64,000 nt of DNA, taken from positions 1 to 64,000 of the forward strand of contig FTLJ01000071.1 of NCBI GenBank assembly GCA_900155495.1, written 5' to 3'. Origin of the DNA: Porogramme epimiltina (lineage: Eukaryota > Basidiomycota > Agaricomycetes > Polyporales > Polyporaceae). Below, piece by piece: positions 22,813 to 35,077 of the stretch (positions within the stretch are counted from its first letter, which is position 1; every line of letters starts with the position of its first letter). The notes beneath the pieces were generated by a model, which ran no database searches, was not told the DNA's origin, and worked only from the letters and a program-made list of their open reading frames with translations. Both the position numbers and the translations under genes were made by a program.

Positions 22813-24830
22813 CTAAGCCTTCGCAATCTGGCGCTTCCGGAAGAGTAGCTTCGCTCCAGGATCGGGGACGACGTGTTCCGCAAAATAGAGGTTGCGAGGG
22901 CGCATGCCGCCGCCGTCCGCAACCTTGAAGTCGTAGTTGACGACGAGGAATGCGACAAGCGCCTTGAGCTCGTTCGCAGCGAAGAACCTTCCAGGACTGC
23001 AATATAAGCCCGTCAGCCCACCATCATGGGAACGGCGAGAGGAAGTCGCGCAAGGAACCTACCAGGCGTGGCGACCATGGCCGAAGGGAATGTAGTCCGG
23101 AGAAGTGTTCACAAACTGGTGCTTCATGCTCTCGCCCTCGCCGGCCCGCATGCGCGCGAACCGGAAGCCATCGAAAGCGTCAGCGCCAGAGTAGATCGCG
23201 TCATCGCGGTGGGTGGCGTAAGATGCAGCGCTTATGAGCGTGCCCGCAGGAATGAAAGTGCCGTCGGGAAGGGTGATGTCCTTGAAGACCTTGCGGTTGA
23301 GTGAAACTGCAGGCGGGGTTAGAGAGATGTCATGTGAGAGGATATTGTGGGACGCACGCATGCCGATGCCGTTATAACGCTGCGATTCGCGGAGGAAGCT
23401 GTCGAGTTTCCACATCTTGCCCATTGCTGCCTTTGTCCAACCCTCTGCCTTGACAATGGGTTCGATCTCGTCCCGGAGGGGTTGGAAGTATTCCGGGGCC
23501 GCTGCGAGATGGTAGACGGCATGGGTGACGCTCTGGAGTGGATGTGAGAGAAAGCAACTGAGAGTTAGGGGAATGAGAGTACGTTAGAAGAGGTGTGAAT
23601 CGCCGCGAAGTTGACGAGCAAAATGCGTTCGACGATCGACTCAAGCGAGCTGTTCCGTGGGATTGCCTCTTCAATGATCCACTGGGCCATATCGTTCTAC
23701 AGAAGGAGCAACCATCAATGCTTGCGCTTCAAATGCCTTCACCCATGAGACCTTACCGGTTTATCAGTCCAGCTGTCTCCCAATTCTTCCATTTTCGCCA
23801 GCCTCTCCTGAATGATGGGCTTGAGGTGCGGGACACTCTTCCGCAGGATCATCCTCGCGTCGCTAGTCCAGGCGCCGATGATGCTAGGTACAGCGTGAAT
23901 GAGCATATGACCGCAAGAATAGAAAACACGCGACGTACCCCTTGAGGAACCACGGGAACATCTTCAGACGCTCCCTGTCCGACGAGATCGCAATCGTGTA
24001 CTTGATCGCAAGATCCAAGTACTCTCCATTACGACCTAATCCATACGGTGAGCAAAAGGACGAGGGGCAGATGCCACAGTCGACGTACAAGCAGGTGCAC
24101 CCACGAAAACGCGGTTGCTTGCGCGCGCAACGATCTTTTGCATGGTCGGGAATGCCCTCACCGTCACCCAATCTAGATGCGCCGTTAGTTAGAAACAAGA
24201 AACATAAAAATGACTATTTCTCTTTCACCCACCATCACCGTTGACGGGAATGTGATCCGGGACAGCCAACGTGAGCTCGTCGAGGACGTCCGGGAGGACA
24301 ACCGGGAGAGTGCGCATGAGTCGCTCGCGGATGATGTCGACATGGTATGGGTCGTCGATCCAGGTCCGCCCAATCGTGTACCGGGAGTTAAGGCTCTCCT
24401 CTGCGCCCTCGATGAACGAGACCTCGTCGTCGGGCCGCTTGCGGAGGTCATCAACCATCTTGGAACCGCTGACGATAACCATCCACTGGTCGAGCATCGC
24501 GACCTTGAACACGGAGCCATGATACTACGGAGGGAGAGGTGTTTTAGCGGTGGAAAGGGGATGCTACTCGATACTGCGCACCTTTTGGTAGCCCTCAGAG
24601 ATGATGCCTTTCGCGTTGTGTATGAAGTTGTATGCGGAGATATAAGAAAGCAAAGGAGCGGATGGGCCTCCTACTGTCGGGATGCCGTTAAGCTAGGAGA
24701 GCACGATTGGGATGAGCCAAATATCCTGAAGAATCTAAGTAGGACGTACTGGGTTCGTTCTCCATCGGATGATGTAGACTGCAACGAGCGTTGCTAGGAC
24801 GGCGTAGACAATAGTTTGGGTGTCCTCCAT
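22813..24830 (-). CDS. Cytochrome P450 (family 2, gene E)
   Basis: Start ATG 24828-24830 (MEDTQTIVYAVLATLVAVYI, RWRTNP). Exons give FKVAMLDQWMVIVSGSKMV, RYTIGRTWIDDPYHVDIIRE, MQKIVARASNRVFVGAPLC, AQWIIEEAIPRNSSLE, NFAAIHTSS, LRESQRYNGIGM, KVFKDITLPDGTFIPAGT, FDGFRF (the PERF position) and FGHGRHACPG. The last exon reads GRFFAANELKALVAFLVVNY and ends LLFRKRQIAKA at TAG 22813-22815. The haem cysteine codon is split TG|T by the intron near 23.0-23.06 kb. It is a close sister of gene D. All expected P450 motifs are present and in frame. Substrate unknown. Confidence 0.9.
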
Positions 24831-24891
24831 CTCAGTCGCAGTAGAAGAGACCCCTACAGATGTTTGGCACCGTCAAGGACGCTCCCGTGGG

Positions 24892-24897
24892 CTATAT
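24892..24897 (-). promoter_or_regulatory. TATA-like element of P450 gene E
   Basis: ATATAG on the minus strand, about 62 nt before the ATG at 24830. Confidence 0.4.
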
Positions 24898-25780
24898 GCA
24901 TGTCTGCGGAGGCCTATATCGCGGACAGCTCGGCATAGTCCCCGTACAACGTCCACAGGGGGACCGTCAGAGCTGATTACAGCAAAGAACGCCGTGCTTC
25001 CGGCGACTAATAGAGGCGGACTTAGATCTCCCATTTTATGTTCGGTTATCCCACAGCCGTCGCGAAGCCCGATAGATGCTGGATGCCACGAACAACGCCC
25101 GCGTCCATGTGACGACATGGCGGCTCAGAAGATGTGTGCCTAAGAGCTTGTGTAGATAAGATCAATCCTTGCCAACTCCGTGCAGAAATAGGCCACTTAC
25201 AACATAGTACATTATGGGAGACCGGAGAACTTCAAGACCGTCAAATACCAGGCGAAAGCCGCGAACATAAACTTGGAGGAACAGATCGGGGCCATTTTAG
25301 CCGGAGCTCGAAAGGGGCGGAGAATGCCGACGGCAGAGACCGGCGCTAGCCCGTATGGCTACCACGCCACGTGTTCCACACCACTGCCGCCATGGCCTGG
25401 GTTGTTTTTGCCCAGTTAAAGGCTCGACTTGAACAATGTTTATCCTGAACACCGAAACCCAAGGAGACGAACAGCCAGGTGAGTTGGCGCGGCCCGAGCA
25501 CGTTTTGTTGCGTACAAATGTGCATGTCCGACGCGAGCGTCCGACCCCCGTGCTCTTACACAAATAGGCGCGTAGTCATGGTGCGTACCGAGGCGAAATG
25601 ACGGGCCGAGAGGTTGGACTCGCGTGGGTTAGTACAGTAGTCACAAGTGAACAGCTAACGCTAGCCATACATTCTAAAATGACCCACTTGTAGTAAAATA
25701 GAGCACATACACCATCCGTCAAGTACAACGCTCACGGCCTACTACTACCGGGCTACTCGCCGCCTCCGGTCAACGTTACC
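24898..25780. other. Spacer between P450 genes E and F
   Basis: About 0.9 kb with no recognisable gene. Short open frames on both strands carry no known motif. Confidence 0.5.
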
Positions 25781-27966
25781 CTATCTCCCCACTCCATCAT
25801 CCCTTCGCTTGCGGAACATCAACTTGGCTGAAGGGTTTGGGACGACAGCGTCCGCAAAGTGGAGTGTAGGTGGGCGAATCTTGCTATCTGCTAGCTTGAA
25901 ATCATAGTGAATCACCAGGAACGCAAGGAGGGCTTTGAGCTCGCTCGCAGCGAAAAACCGTCCCGGGCTGTGTACGTCTGTGAGTCACTCATCTTCACAA
26001 TCGCTGTATCCTGTATGTACTAAGGCACCCAAAGGGAGAGCTTGGAGAAGATGGATCAGACCGACGCACCATGCATGCCCTCCGTGCCCGAATGGGATGA
26101 ACTCTGCGGACGTGTTCGGCAACTGGTGCTTCGTCCCCTCCGTCCCCGACGCGCCGTCCGGCTTTCCGCGTGAAAACCGGAACGGGTCAAACACCTCTGG
26201 GTCTGCGTACACTCCATCATCACGGTGCGTGCCCAGCGTCGATGCGCAGATGAATGTATCCTTGGGAATGAATGTTCCATCACTAAAGGTTACGTCCTTC
26301 ACAACGACGCGTAGCATGGTCACTAGTGTTGCAGGCACAGAGAGGAGTATAAGGGATAAGGGGGTGAGCAGCGCAAGGGTTGCATGCAAAAGAGACCGAC
26401 GCACGGAGGCCGATACCATGGAATCTCAAGACTTCCTTCAGCATGCTGTCCACTTTGTTCATCTTGCCCATCGCTGCCCTCGTCCAGCCCTCCATGGCGA
26501 TGATTGGCCCAATCTCTTCGCGGAGCGACTTCAAACATTCCGGGTTCACTGCGAGATCGTATAAGGCATGTGTAATGATCTGCCGTACATAATGTTGCGT
26601 TATGTTCCCATTGACATAAGAATATGCTCTCGGGGCGTACGTTTGACGTTGTATGAATAGCTGCGAAATTGACAACCATGATTCTCTCCGCGATCTCCTC
26701 ATACGTACTTCGGCGCGGAATGGCCTCTTCAAAGATCCATTGCAACAAATCGTTCTGCGGTCCCTGTAGGTCAAACAACTCCCAGGGCTATAACCCAGCT
26801 ACTCACAGGTCGTTCCTCCCAGCTGTCCCCGAGCTCCTCCATCTTCATTCTACGTTCATCCAAAATGGGCTTCAAGCGAAGAGCAGTAAGACGTGCGCTC
26901 TTCTTCGCGGTGCTGATAAGCGCTCCAGCAAATCTGGCATATTGATTTGATTTCAAGCTTCATAAACGACTCCAAAAAGCCGAAGTCGCTTACGAACGAA
27001 GGGGACGGGGGATGAGACCAAGAATAACACTATCCTTGACGACGTCCAATGTAAAGCGGATAGCCAGATCCACGTACTCCTGATTTCGGCCTATACAACA
27101 TCGTTGGTCCCGTCGGGTAAGTCGCATTCACGAGAGATCGTTGATACATACATAGAGGAAGCCCGACAAAGATGCGGTTGCTCATGCGGGCCACAACTTT
27201 CTGCATTGTCTCCGTTGCCTTCACCGTGGTCCACTCTGGAAAGTATACTGGCATCAGACTCTACAGAAGAGCTGCGGGCTGGGAGAAGCGCGTACCGTTA
27301 CCGTTGATAGGGATGCAGTCCTGCACAGCAACCGCGAGCTCATCAATCACGTTTGGAAGCACTGCGGCTAGCGTACGCATCAGCTTCTCGCGGATGATTT
27401 CGACATGATATGGATCGTCTATTGACTCTCGTGTGAGAGTGTGCTTCAATTGCAAGAACTGCCAGCGCAAAAGGATTACGGGGGGAGCTACCAGATAATA
27501 AGCGGATGAACGCACCTCCTCTGTACCCTCCTCGAAGGACAGTTCATCCGGATGCTTTCGCAATTCGTCCACAAGTTTTGGGCCATTGACGACGACGATC
27601 CACCGACTGAACTGAGCAACTTTGAACACGGACCCACGGTACTATTCGTCATTGCCGGAGGGTGGATTCAGGGGTGGAGTGAGTGACTTGCGTATGAACA
27701 ATACGCACTCGATGATGCCCCTCGGTAAGCAATTCCTTTCCGCGGATGAGGTAGTTGAAGGCCCCTATGAGCGACAGGATGGGCGCGGACGGTCCGCCGA
27801 CAGTCGGGATAGACTTCAACTGAGGGTTCGGGTGTCAGCCTCCTGAACTTCTGGAGGATCGAAGAAAAGTGCACACCGGGTCTGATTTCCATCTGACGAC
27901 GTATGCAACGACGAGTATCACAGAAAGAGCGTACAAAAACGCATTGGAGTCGTCCAGTGGAGCCAT
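25781..27966 (-). CDS. Cytochrome P450 (family 2, gene F; array copy 1)
   Basis: First member of a four-gene tandem array (F-I). Start ATG 27964-27966 (MAPLDDSNAFLYALSVILVV, RWKSDP). Exons give LKSIPTVGGPSAPILSLIGA, FKVAQFSRWIVVVNGPKLV, TRESIDDPYHVEIIREKLM, VVARMSNRIFVGLPLC, LLQWIFEEAIPRRSTYEE, NFAAIHTTS, LKEVLRFHG (E-x-x-R), a DVTFSDGTFIPKDTFICAS block, FDPFRFSRG and FGHGGHACPG. It ends MFRKRRDDGVGR at TAG 25781-25783. The haem cysteine codon is split by the intron near 25.98-26.07 kb. Members F-I share KEVLR instead of the KESQR of the other genes in this family, and a longer pre-haem loop (GASGTEGTKHQ). Substrate unknown. Confidence 0.88.
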
Positions 27967-28024
27967 GGAGTGTGTGTGTGAAGGGAAAGAGATGATGAAG
28001 CTGACATTCCGAGCTCCCGTAAAC

Positions 28025-28036
28025 GATATATGTACC
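28025..28036 (-). promoter_or_regulatory. TATA/GGTACATATA element of P450 gene F
   Basis: GGTACATATATC-type sequence on the minus strand, about 60 nt before the ATG. The same core recurs before genes H, I and M. Confidence 0.45.
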
Positions 28037-28519
28037 TGAGACATACGAGACGCGGCCTTCCATTCAGTATTTTGATAGGCGGTGGGAAGCTTGAGTTAAC
28101 TGCGTTTTTGCTCGTCGATACGCAAGGGTCAAGCGATCAAGCACTGGATTACTACCTGACAAATGGAACTCAAATGGGGAGATTGGATTGCAACATATAT
28201 GGGCAGATATCTTTCAAAGTTGTAAGCAAACACGTTATCGTCCGAGGGAAAGGAGACGGAGAGATCTTACCAATAGCATCCGGATCGAGTATAGCCCGGA
28301 AGCCGTCATCAAGCACTAGGCCCGACTTTGACATATAGCCCCTTCTGAACTTGAAGCTTACCGAGGGGGCACTGCTTCTGCCTCCGGCGCCGCAGCAGGT
28401 TGATCGAGCGCTTGCTAAGTACGCTACCCCTTGAGCTTGAGAGATGAGCATAGTATATGTCGAGATCTGATGTACATCTGAGAGCCAATGTGTTGTCAGC
28501 GACCACTGGACTCCGCGCA

Positions 28520-28590
28520 CGAAAATGTGAAGGCTTGAATCCAGAAAAGTCGACACGTGAGAGGCGGCTCCGCCACAATTGATCGACTAT
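28520..28590 (-). repeat. tRNA-like dispersed sequence, copy 1
   Basis: Divergent copy of a short sequence containing GTGGCGGAGC, CACGTGTCGA and a B-box-like GGATTCAAGCC on the minus strand. Better copies lie at 35751-35845, 38903-38975 and 45843-45925. Confidence 0.4.
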
Positions 28591-28604
28591 CACCGCTCAG
28601 TACT

Positions 28605-29085
28605 TACCATGGGAAATGCCCCTCCTCGGCAAATTTGAAGTCATAGTTAAGAATGAGAAATTCAAGGAGCGTCTTGAGCTCGCTCACTGCGAAGAAACGG
28701 TAGTGGCTGTGTACATCCATGTCAGTCATCCCACCCCTCCCTCATGGACGGGAACACGCGAAAAAAGAACTTGGAGAAGAAGAGCAGGAAGTGCGACACA
28801 CCAGGTATGCCGTCTGCTCCCACACGGGATATGGTCGACGGACGTGTGCACCATTTAATGCTGCGCGCCATCACCCGATCCCACAGTCACATCTACTGCA
28901 ACGCGGCGTGCTCAGGCGGCCGCGCGAACTTGAAGCGGAATGCATTGAACACGTCTGTGTCGATATAGCGGGGATTGTCGTGGTGCGCCGCGAGCTCAAC
29001 TGAGTGTCCCCCGTGAGAGGCGCGTCCCGTTTCCCAGTGCCACGTCCTTCATCGCCCTCCGGATCACGATCACTATGCGGGGTCG
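28605..29085 (-). pseudogene. Relic of a P450 C-terminus (gene-L-like)
   Basis: Decayed last exons of a family-2 P450. On the minus strand: RRAMKDVALGNGTRLSRGTL (29.0-29.08 kb), a VFNAFRF match to the PERF region (about 28.93 kb), a MVHTSVDH-IP segment with an in-frame stop before it, and GRFF..SELKTLLEFLILNY (28.62-28.71 kb). The haem loop itself is corrupted and the piece has no 5' exons. The wording is closest to the gene at 46.1-48.4 kb (AMQDVTLCDGTRLPKGTL, LKTLLAFLILNYDFKF). It lies between array genes F and G. Confidence 0.8.
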
Positions 29086-29273
29086 GGAAACCAAGTAAAG
29101 GAGCTCGAGCAATCTAGTAGGTGCGGGTAAGGAGTCTTGGTGAACCTCTGAAATCACTTGTGCACTGTACATTGACCTGCTTGCATTGGGATTGAGTGCG
29201 TACACTCCAAATACGACGCCCTCCTACTCTCACGACCTACTATTCGTGACCCCTGGTTAACGCTCCTGTTCCT

Positions 29274-31471
29274 CTACTGCTTCGCTCCAATATCCTTTCG
29301 CTTGCGGAACAACAACTTAGCTGAAGGGTTCGGTATGACGGCATCTGCAAAATAGAACGTAGATGGGCGGGCCTCTCCGTCCGCGAGCTTGAAGTCGTAG
29401 TTGATCACTAGGAACGCGAGGAGTGCCTTGAGCTCGCTCGCAGCGAAAAACCGACCCGGGCTGTCATGTATATCGGCGTAAGTCACTTGTCTTCACCCCC
29501 CCCTCTCCCTTGTGGATGGGGACGCGCGAAAAGAGAACATCAAAAGGCTAAGAAGTCCGACGTACCATGCATGCCCCCCGTACCCGAATGGGACGAAATC
29601 TGCAGACACATTCGACATCAGGTGCTTCGTCCCCTCCGTTCCCGACACGCCATCCTTCTTCCCGCGTGAAAACCGGAACGGGTCAAACACCTCTGGGTCA
29701 GGGTACGCAACATCATCGCGATGCGTTCCCCACGTTGATGTGCAGATGAAAGTATCCTTGGGAATGAATGTTCCATCACTGAGAGTTACGTCCTTGACGG
29801 CGATTCGCAGCATGGATACTTGGGTTTGCAGGAGTCATAAGGAGCGAGGACGAGGGAGGTGAGTTGAGCAGATGTTGCATACAAGAGACCGACGTACGAA
29901 GACCGATACCACGATGGCGCAGGACTTCCTTCAGCACGCTATCCACTTTATCCATCTTGCCTAGTGCTGCCTTCGTCCAACCCTCCGCGGCGATAATAGG
30001 TTCAACCTCTTCGCGGAGCGGTTTCAACCATTCCGGGTTTGCTGCAATATCGTATAAAGCATGTGCGACAGTCTGTCACATATGATGTCTCAGTAGACAC
30101 TTGAGAACAGATAAGCATGCACCGGTGGCGTACGTTGGAGGATGTGTGAATCGCTGCAAAGTTGACGAGCAGGATCCGCTCCGCGATCTCCTCATACGTA
30201 CTGCGGCGCGGAAGCGCCTCTTCGAAGACCCATTGCAACAAATCGTTCTGCGGTTCCTATGAGATAAAGAGTTCTCCGGGCTATGAGATAAATACTCACA
30301 GGTCGGTCCTCCCAGCTATCCCCAAGCTCCTCCATCTTCATTCTACGCTCGTCCAAAACAGGCTTAAAGTGGCGGGCAGTAAGGAGCACGTTCTTCCTCG
30401 CGGTGCTAGTAAGCGCTCCCACAAGTCTAGCATACTGATTAGGGTTTATGCTTCGCAAATGTCCGAGACACGCTAGAAATGCCACTTACGAGCGAAGAAA
30501 GGGCGGGAAGAGGACAATGAAAACCCTATCCTTGATGACGTCCACTGCAAAGCGGATGGCCAGGTCCGTATATTTCTGATCCCGGCCTACACAATATCGT
30601 TAGGTCCCGACGGTCAACTGCTTTTGCGAGAACCCAAACATCGATACGCACATAGAGTAGGCCCCACAAAGACGCGGTTGCTTAAGCGGGCCACTATTTT
30701 CTGCATAGCCGGCATCACCTTCACCGTGGTCCATTCTAGAACGCATGCTAGTGTCAGATTTCATTGTAGAAGAGCCACGGTTTGAGAGAAGTGCGCACCG
30801 TCACCATCAATAGGGATGTAATCCGGGACAGCCGTCGCGAGCTCGTCGATGACGTCCGGAAGCACCATAGACAGCGTGCGCATCAGCTTCTCACGGATGA
30901 TCTCGACGTGGTACGGGTCATTGATCGACTCTCGTGTAAGGGTGTACTTCAATTGCAAAACCTATCGGCACAACGCGGTCACGGGGGGAGCTAGGAGAGA
31001 AAGTGTAGTTGGACGCACCTCTTCCGTGCCCTCTTCGAAGGACAGCTCGTCAGGACGCTTCCGCAGATCGTCCACAAGTTTGGAGCCATTGACGACTACA
31101 ATCCACCGAGTGAATTGGGCAATTTTGAACACAGACCCACGATACTATTTGGCATTGATGGAGGGTGAATTCGGTGGTGAAATAGACGAGAAGCACGCTT
31201 CTATAGATAACACGCACTCGATGATGCCCCTCCGAAATCAGATCCTTTGCGCGAATGAGATAGTTGAAGGCGCCTATAAGTGACAGGATGGGCATGGACG
31301 GCCCGCCAACAGTTGGGATGGACTTCAACTGAGGGGTCTAGTATTACCCCACTGTACTTCTAGATGATCAACAAGAGAGCTCACCGGATCTGACTTCCAT
31401 CTGACAACATATGCCGCCACGAGTATCGCAGCAAGAGCATACAGCAACGCAGTGGGGTCTTCTGGGGCCAT
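29274..31471 (-). CDS. Cytochrome P450 (family 2, gene G; array copy 2)
   Basis: Start ATG 31469-31471 (MAPEDPTALLYALAAILVAA, RWKSDP). Exons give LKSIPTVGGPSMPILSLIGA, FKIAQFTRWIVVVNGSKLV, TRESINDPYHVEIIREKLM, IVARLSNRVFVGPTLC, LLQWVFEEALPRRSTYEE, NFAAIHTSS, LKEVLRHRG, DVTLSDGTFIPKDTFICTS and FDPFRFSRG. The haem loop is FGYGGHACPG; Tyr replaces the usual His after FG. It ends LLFRKRKDIGAKQ at TAG 29274-29276. The cysteine codon is split near 29.46-29.56 kb. The closest match is gene F upstream in the array. No disruption found. Predicted ER monooxygenase, substrate unknown. Confidence 0.88.
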
Positions 31472-31527
31472 GGAGTTCGTGAGAGAGGGGGAAGAGCTTA
31501 AGCCGACGCCCTGAGCTCCAGCAAGCG

Positions 31528-31533
31528 GTATAT
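31528..31533 (-). promoter_or_regulatory. TATA-like element of P450 gene G
   Basis: ATATAC on the minus strand, about 57 nt before the ATG at 31471. Confidence 0.4.
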
Positions 31534-32454
31534 GAGGAATAAGACGCCGCTTTCCATTAAATATTTTGATATGCGGTGGGAAGCTTGAATGAATTGCATG
31601 TTTGCCCGTCGATTGTCAGATAGGTTACCTGAAAAAAGAACACCGTCAGGGAGCTTGAATGGGGCGAGCGATCCGAACGCATGTGTACACATACCTTCTG
31701 GTACAAGGAAACTCATCGTCGTCCTTGGCCAAAGAGACGGACGGGTCTGGCGCCCCACCAATGGCCTCCGAGTCCAGGACGGTCCAGAAGCCATGAGGGA
31801 GGCTCAACCTTGAGGACAGGTACGATCCTTTCGGGACCTCAGATCACCCTTCACGGAGATGAAGCAGCTCTCGGTCCCTAAATGGGCGTGAATACACATC
31901 GAATCAGAACTTACGCAATGCGTGCCTTCGCCGTGGCTGCGAAATTAGAGTGGGAACACACATAAAAGAACGTCAAATACCGACTGCGTACTGTTCGTGT
32001 GAGGCTTCATGAACGGAGTATTGCATGCAGCCACCGAATACAAGGTTTCTGCTCGTGGGTGGATGCTCGTGAGCTCGTTTACGTGTTGCAGGCCAATGAC
32101 CTGGAGTCCGAAAGAAAGACAGATGCGTAGTAGCATACTAGCACGCGAAGTCTCGGAAAGTCGGACGCCGGCGTCCCGTGACAACCGACACGTGGCGGCT
32201 ATAAGGCGACCATATGGGCGGGCGTCTAAATGCTCCTCGGAGTTCCATGGACTACTTACCACTGCTTCAACCTCGAGATAATAAGAATCAATCACATTGA
32301 CAGGAGTCCGCTGCGCCAATGCACTCAGCGCGGCCGCCACTATGTACCGTGCATATTTCCGCGCACAGCTGCTCGGAGAAGGGGAAAGAGGCAGCAGAAG
32401 AAGCTATAACGCACCTCCCGCATCGTCCGCGCCCGAACGAGATACTTATATTAG
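31534..32454. other. Spacer between array genes G and H
   Basis: Shares scattered matches with the 5' flanks of genes F, H and I, for example a TTACCTGAAAA segment near 31.63 kb. It has no recognisable gene. The 131-codon minus-strand frame at 31945-32340 has no family motif. Confidence 0.5.
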
Positions 32455-32640
32455 CCTAGTATGGACGTCATCATCTGGTGCCGCGCGTTCTGTGTACCTT
32501 CGCCCGCCCCCGCCACCACATACTCGTACAAGGACGCGAAGCGGAACGCGTCGAGCGACCTGCGCCCGCGCAGTGTGCCTCGTCGTTGTACGTTGAGTCG
32601 TGCGTGCCTATTGAGGTAGAATGTCGGTCGTTCGAGAGGC
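32455..32640 (-). pseudogene. Short P450 relic (gene-L-like pre-haem region)
   Basis: Minus-strand piece with LDAFRFASLYEYVVAGAGEG then ARHQM. It matches the FDAFRF to GARHQM region of the gene at 46.1-48.4 kb, including the unusual Ala/Gly-rich insert. Flanking exons are missing or frameshifted. Like the relic at 28.6 kb, it lies between array genes and points to an L-type gene carried and then lost during duplication. Confidence 0.65.
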
Positions 32641-32791
32641 TCATGCGGGCTAGCCAAGGCTATGTGGATAGTCTCAGCGAGCCTCCACCAAAGTGTTTCG
32701 TACACACTACAACTACATATTTGTGCTAATACTGAATGCGTACACCCACAGTGACCGGCCACTGCCCAAACCCACTCGCTGATCATATTCC

Positions 32792-35010
32792 TTATGGCGT
32801 CACTCCAATATCCCTCCGCTTGCGGAACATCAGCTTAGCGAAAGGGTCTGGGATGACAGCGTCCGCGGAGTAGAGCGTAGGTGGGCGGGCGTCCCCGTCT
32901 GCGAGCTTGAAGTCGTAGTTGATCACTAGAAATGCGAGGAGTGCCTTGAGCTCGATCGCAGCGAAAAATCGTCCTGGGCTGGATTTATCTATGTCAGCTA
33001 CTCGTTTGCGTACCCCCCTCCCCCCGAGTCTCCCAGATGGAGATACACGAAAGGAGAGCCTGGAGAGGGAGGGGCGAAGACATCAGACGTACCATGCACG
33101 CACCCCGTGCCCGAATGGGATGAAATGTACGGATGTGTTCGGTAATTGGTGCTTCGTTCCCTCTGTCCCCGAAATGCCATCCTCTATTCCGCGTGAAAAC
33201 CGGAACGGGTCAAATGTGTGTGGATCGGAGTACGCCCCATCGTCACGGTGTGTCCCCCACGTCGATGCGCAGATCCATGTGTCCTTGGGAATGAATGTCC
33301 CGTCACTTAGAGTTACTTCCTTAACAGTGACACGTGACATGGATACTGTGTTTCAGAGAGTAATGCGGGGATATGGGTGAGGGAGTTGAGCAGGGGAGAT
33401 TTAATCAACAGAGGCCAGCGTACCGACACCGATGCCATGGAATCGCAAGACTTCCTTCAGCATGCTGTCCACTTTATTCATCTTGCCTATTGCCGACTTC
33501 GTCCAGCCTTCCGCGGCGATGATTGGATCGATCTCTTCACGGAGTGGCTTGAACCATTGAGGATTTACTGCAAGATCGTATAGCGCGTGTGTAATAGTCT
33601 GCCGTGTACACTGTTTTGTTATATCCCGTTGACAGACGAGCGTGCTCCCTGGACGTACATTGGAAGATGTGTGAACAGCTGCCAAATTGACGAGCATAAT
33701 TCGCTCCGTGATCTCCCAATCCGTGCTACAGCGCGGAATTGCCTCTTCGATGATCCGTTGCAATAAGTCGTTCTGCAGCCCGTGCGAGTCAAAGACGTCG
33801 TATAGCTATAATTTGAACCCAGTTACTTACAGGTTGATCCTCCCAACTGTCCCCGAGCTCCGCCATCTTCATTCTACGCTCATCCAATATGGGCTTGAGG
33901 TGGCGAGTAGTAGTAAGACGTACAGTCTTCCTCACAACGCTAATAAGTGGTGCCACAAGTCTAGCATATCAATTGAATTTCATATCTCGCGAACGATTAA
34001 GAAGATTGCCTACGAGCGAAGGAAGCGGGGGAAGAGAATGAGGATAGACTTATCCTTCGTAACGTTGACTGCAAAGCGGATGGCCAGGTCCACATATTCT
34101 TCATTCCGGCCTATACAGCATCGTTAATCCTATTGGGAAGATTGAACTCGTGAGGGATCGAGGGCTGATACACACATAGAGGGAGCCCAACAAAGACTCG
34201 ACTGCTCAAGCGGACCAAAATTTGCTGCATTGTCAGCAATGCCTTCACCGTGGTCCATTCTATGAAGCAGAATGGCGTTATAATTCTTTGCGGGGGGGGC
34301 ACCGCCCATGTGTTGGAAGCCGCACGCACCATCGCCGTTAATAGGAATGTAATCCGGCACAGCGACCGCGAGCTCGTCGAACAAGTTTGGGAGTACCGCA
34401 GGCAGCGCGCGTATCAGCTTCTCGCGGATGATCTCGACGTGATACAGGTCGTCTCTTGACTCTCGTGATATAGTGTGCCTCAATTGCAGGGTCTGCTAGC
34501 ACAATGAGGCCATGTAGGAGCCGCTGAGAATAAGTGGGTGAACGTACCTCCTCCACGCCCTCATCGAAGGATAGCTCATCAGAACGCTTTCGAAATTCGT
34601 CCACAAATTTTGAACCATCGACGACTACACTCCACCGATTGAACTGAGCAACCTTAAACACAGAGCCACGATACTGCTCGACGTTCACAAAGAGTGGGTC
34701 CAGGGTTAGAATCAGCGACGAGAGCCCCCTGCAGACAGTACGCACTCGACGATGCCCCTCCTTAATCAGTTCATGCCCATGGATGAGGCGGTTGAAGGCC
34801 CCTATGAGTGATAGGATGGGCGCTGACGGTCCGCCAACAGTCGGGATGGACCTCAGCTAAAGGGGTAACCGGTCAGGTGTTAAATCACCAGTGTCCTTTT
34901 GAAGGATCAACAAGAGTACCCACCGGGTCTGACTGCCATCTGACGATGTATGCAGCGATAAGTATCGCAGCAAGGGCGTACAACAGCACACTAAGGTCGT
35001 CTGCGGACAT
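32792..35010 (-). CDS. Cytochrome P450 (family 2, gene H; array copy 3)
   Basis: Start ATG 35008-35010 (MSADDLSVLLYALAAILIAA, RWQSDP). Exons give FKVAQFNRWSVVVDGSKFV, LRHTISRESRDDLYHVEIIRE, LVRLSSRVFVGLPLC, LLQRIIEEAIPRCSTDWE, NLAAVHTSS (I-helix), LKEVLRFHG, EVTLSDGTFIPKDTWICAS and FDPFRFSRG. The haem loop is FGHGVRACPG, the only family-2 member here with Arg at the classical F-x-x-G-x-R-x-C position. It ends MFRKRRDIGVTP at TAA 32792-32794. The cysteine codon is split near 32.98-33.09 kb. Sister of gene I, including its 5' flank. Predicted ER monooxygenase, substrate unknown. Confidence 0.88.
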
Positions 35011-35065
35011 GGTGTGTGTGTGCGAGGGAGAGAAAGCTGAAACTCACGTCCTAAGTCCCCCGGAT

Positions 35066-35077
35066 AGTATATGTACC
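35066..35077 (-). promoter_or_regulatory. TATA/GGTACATATA element of P450 gene H
   Basis: GGGTACATATACT-type sequence on the minus strand, about 56 nt before the ATG at 35010. Confidence 0.45.
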
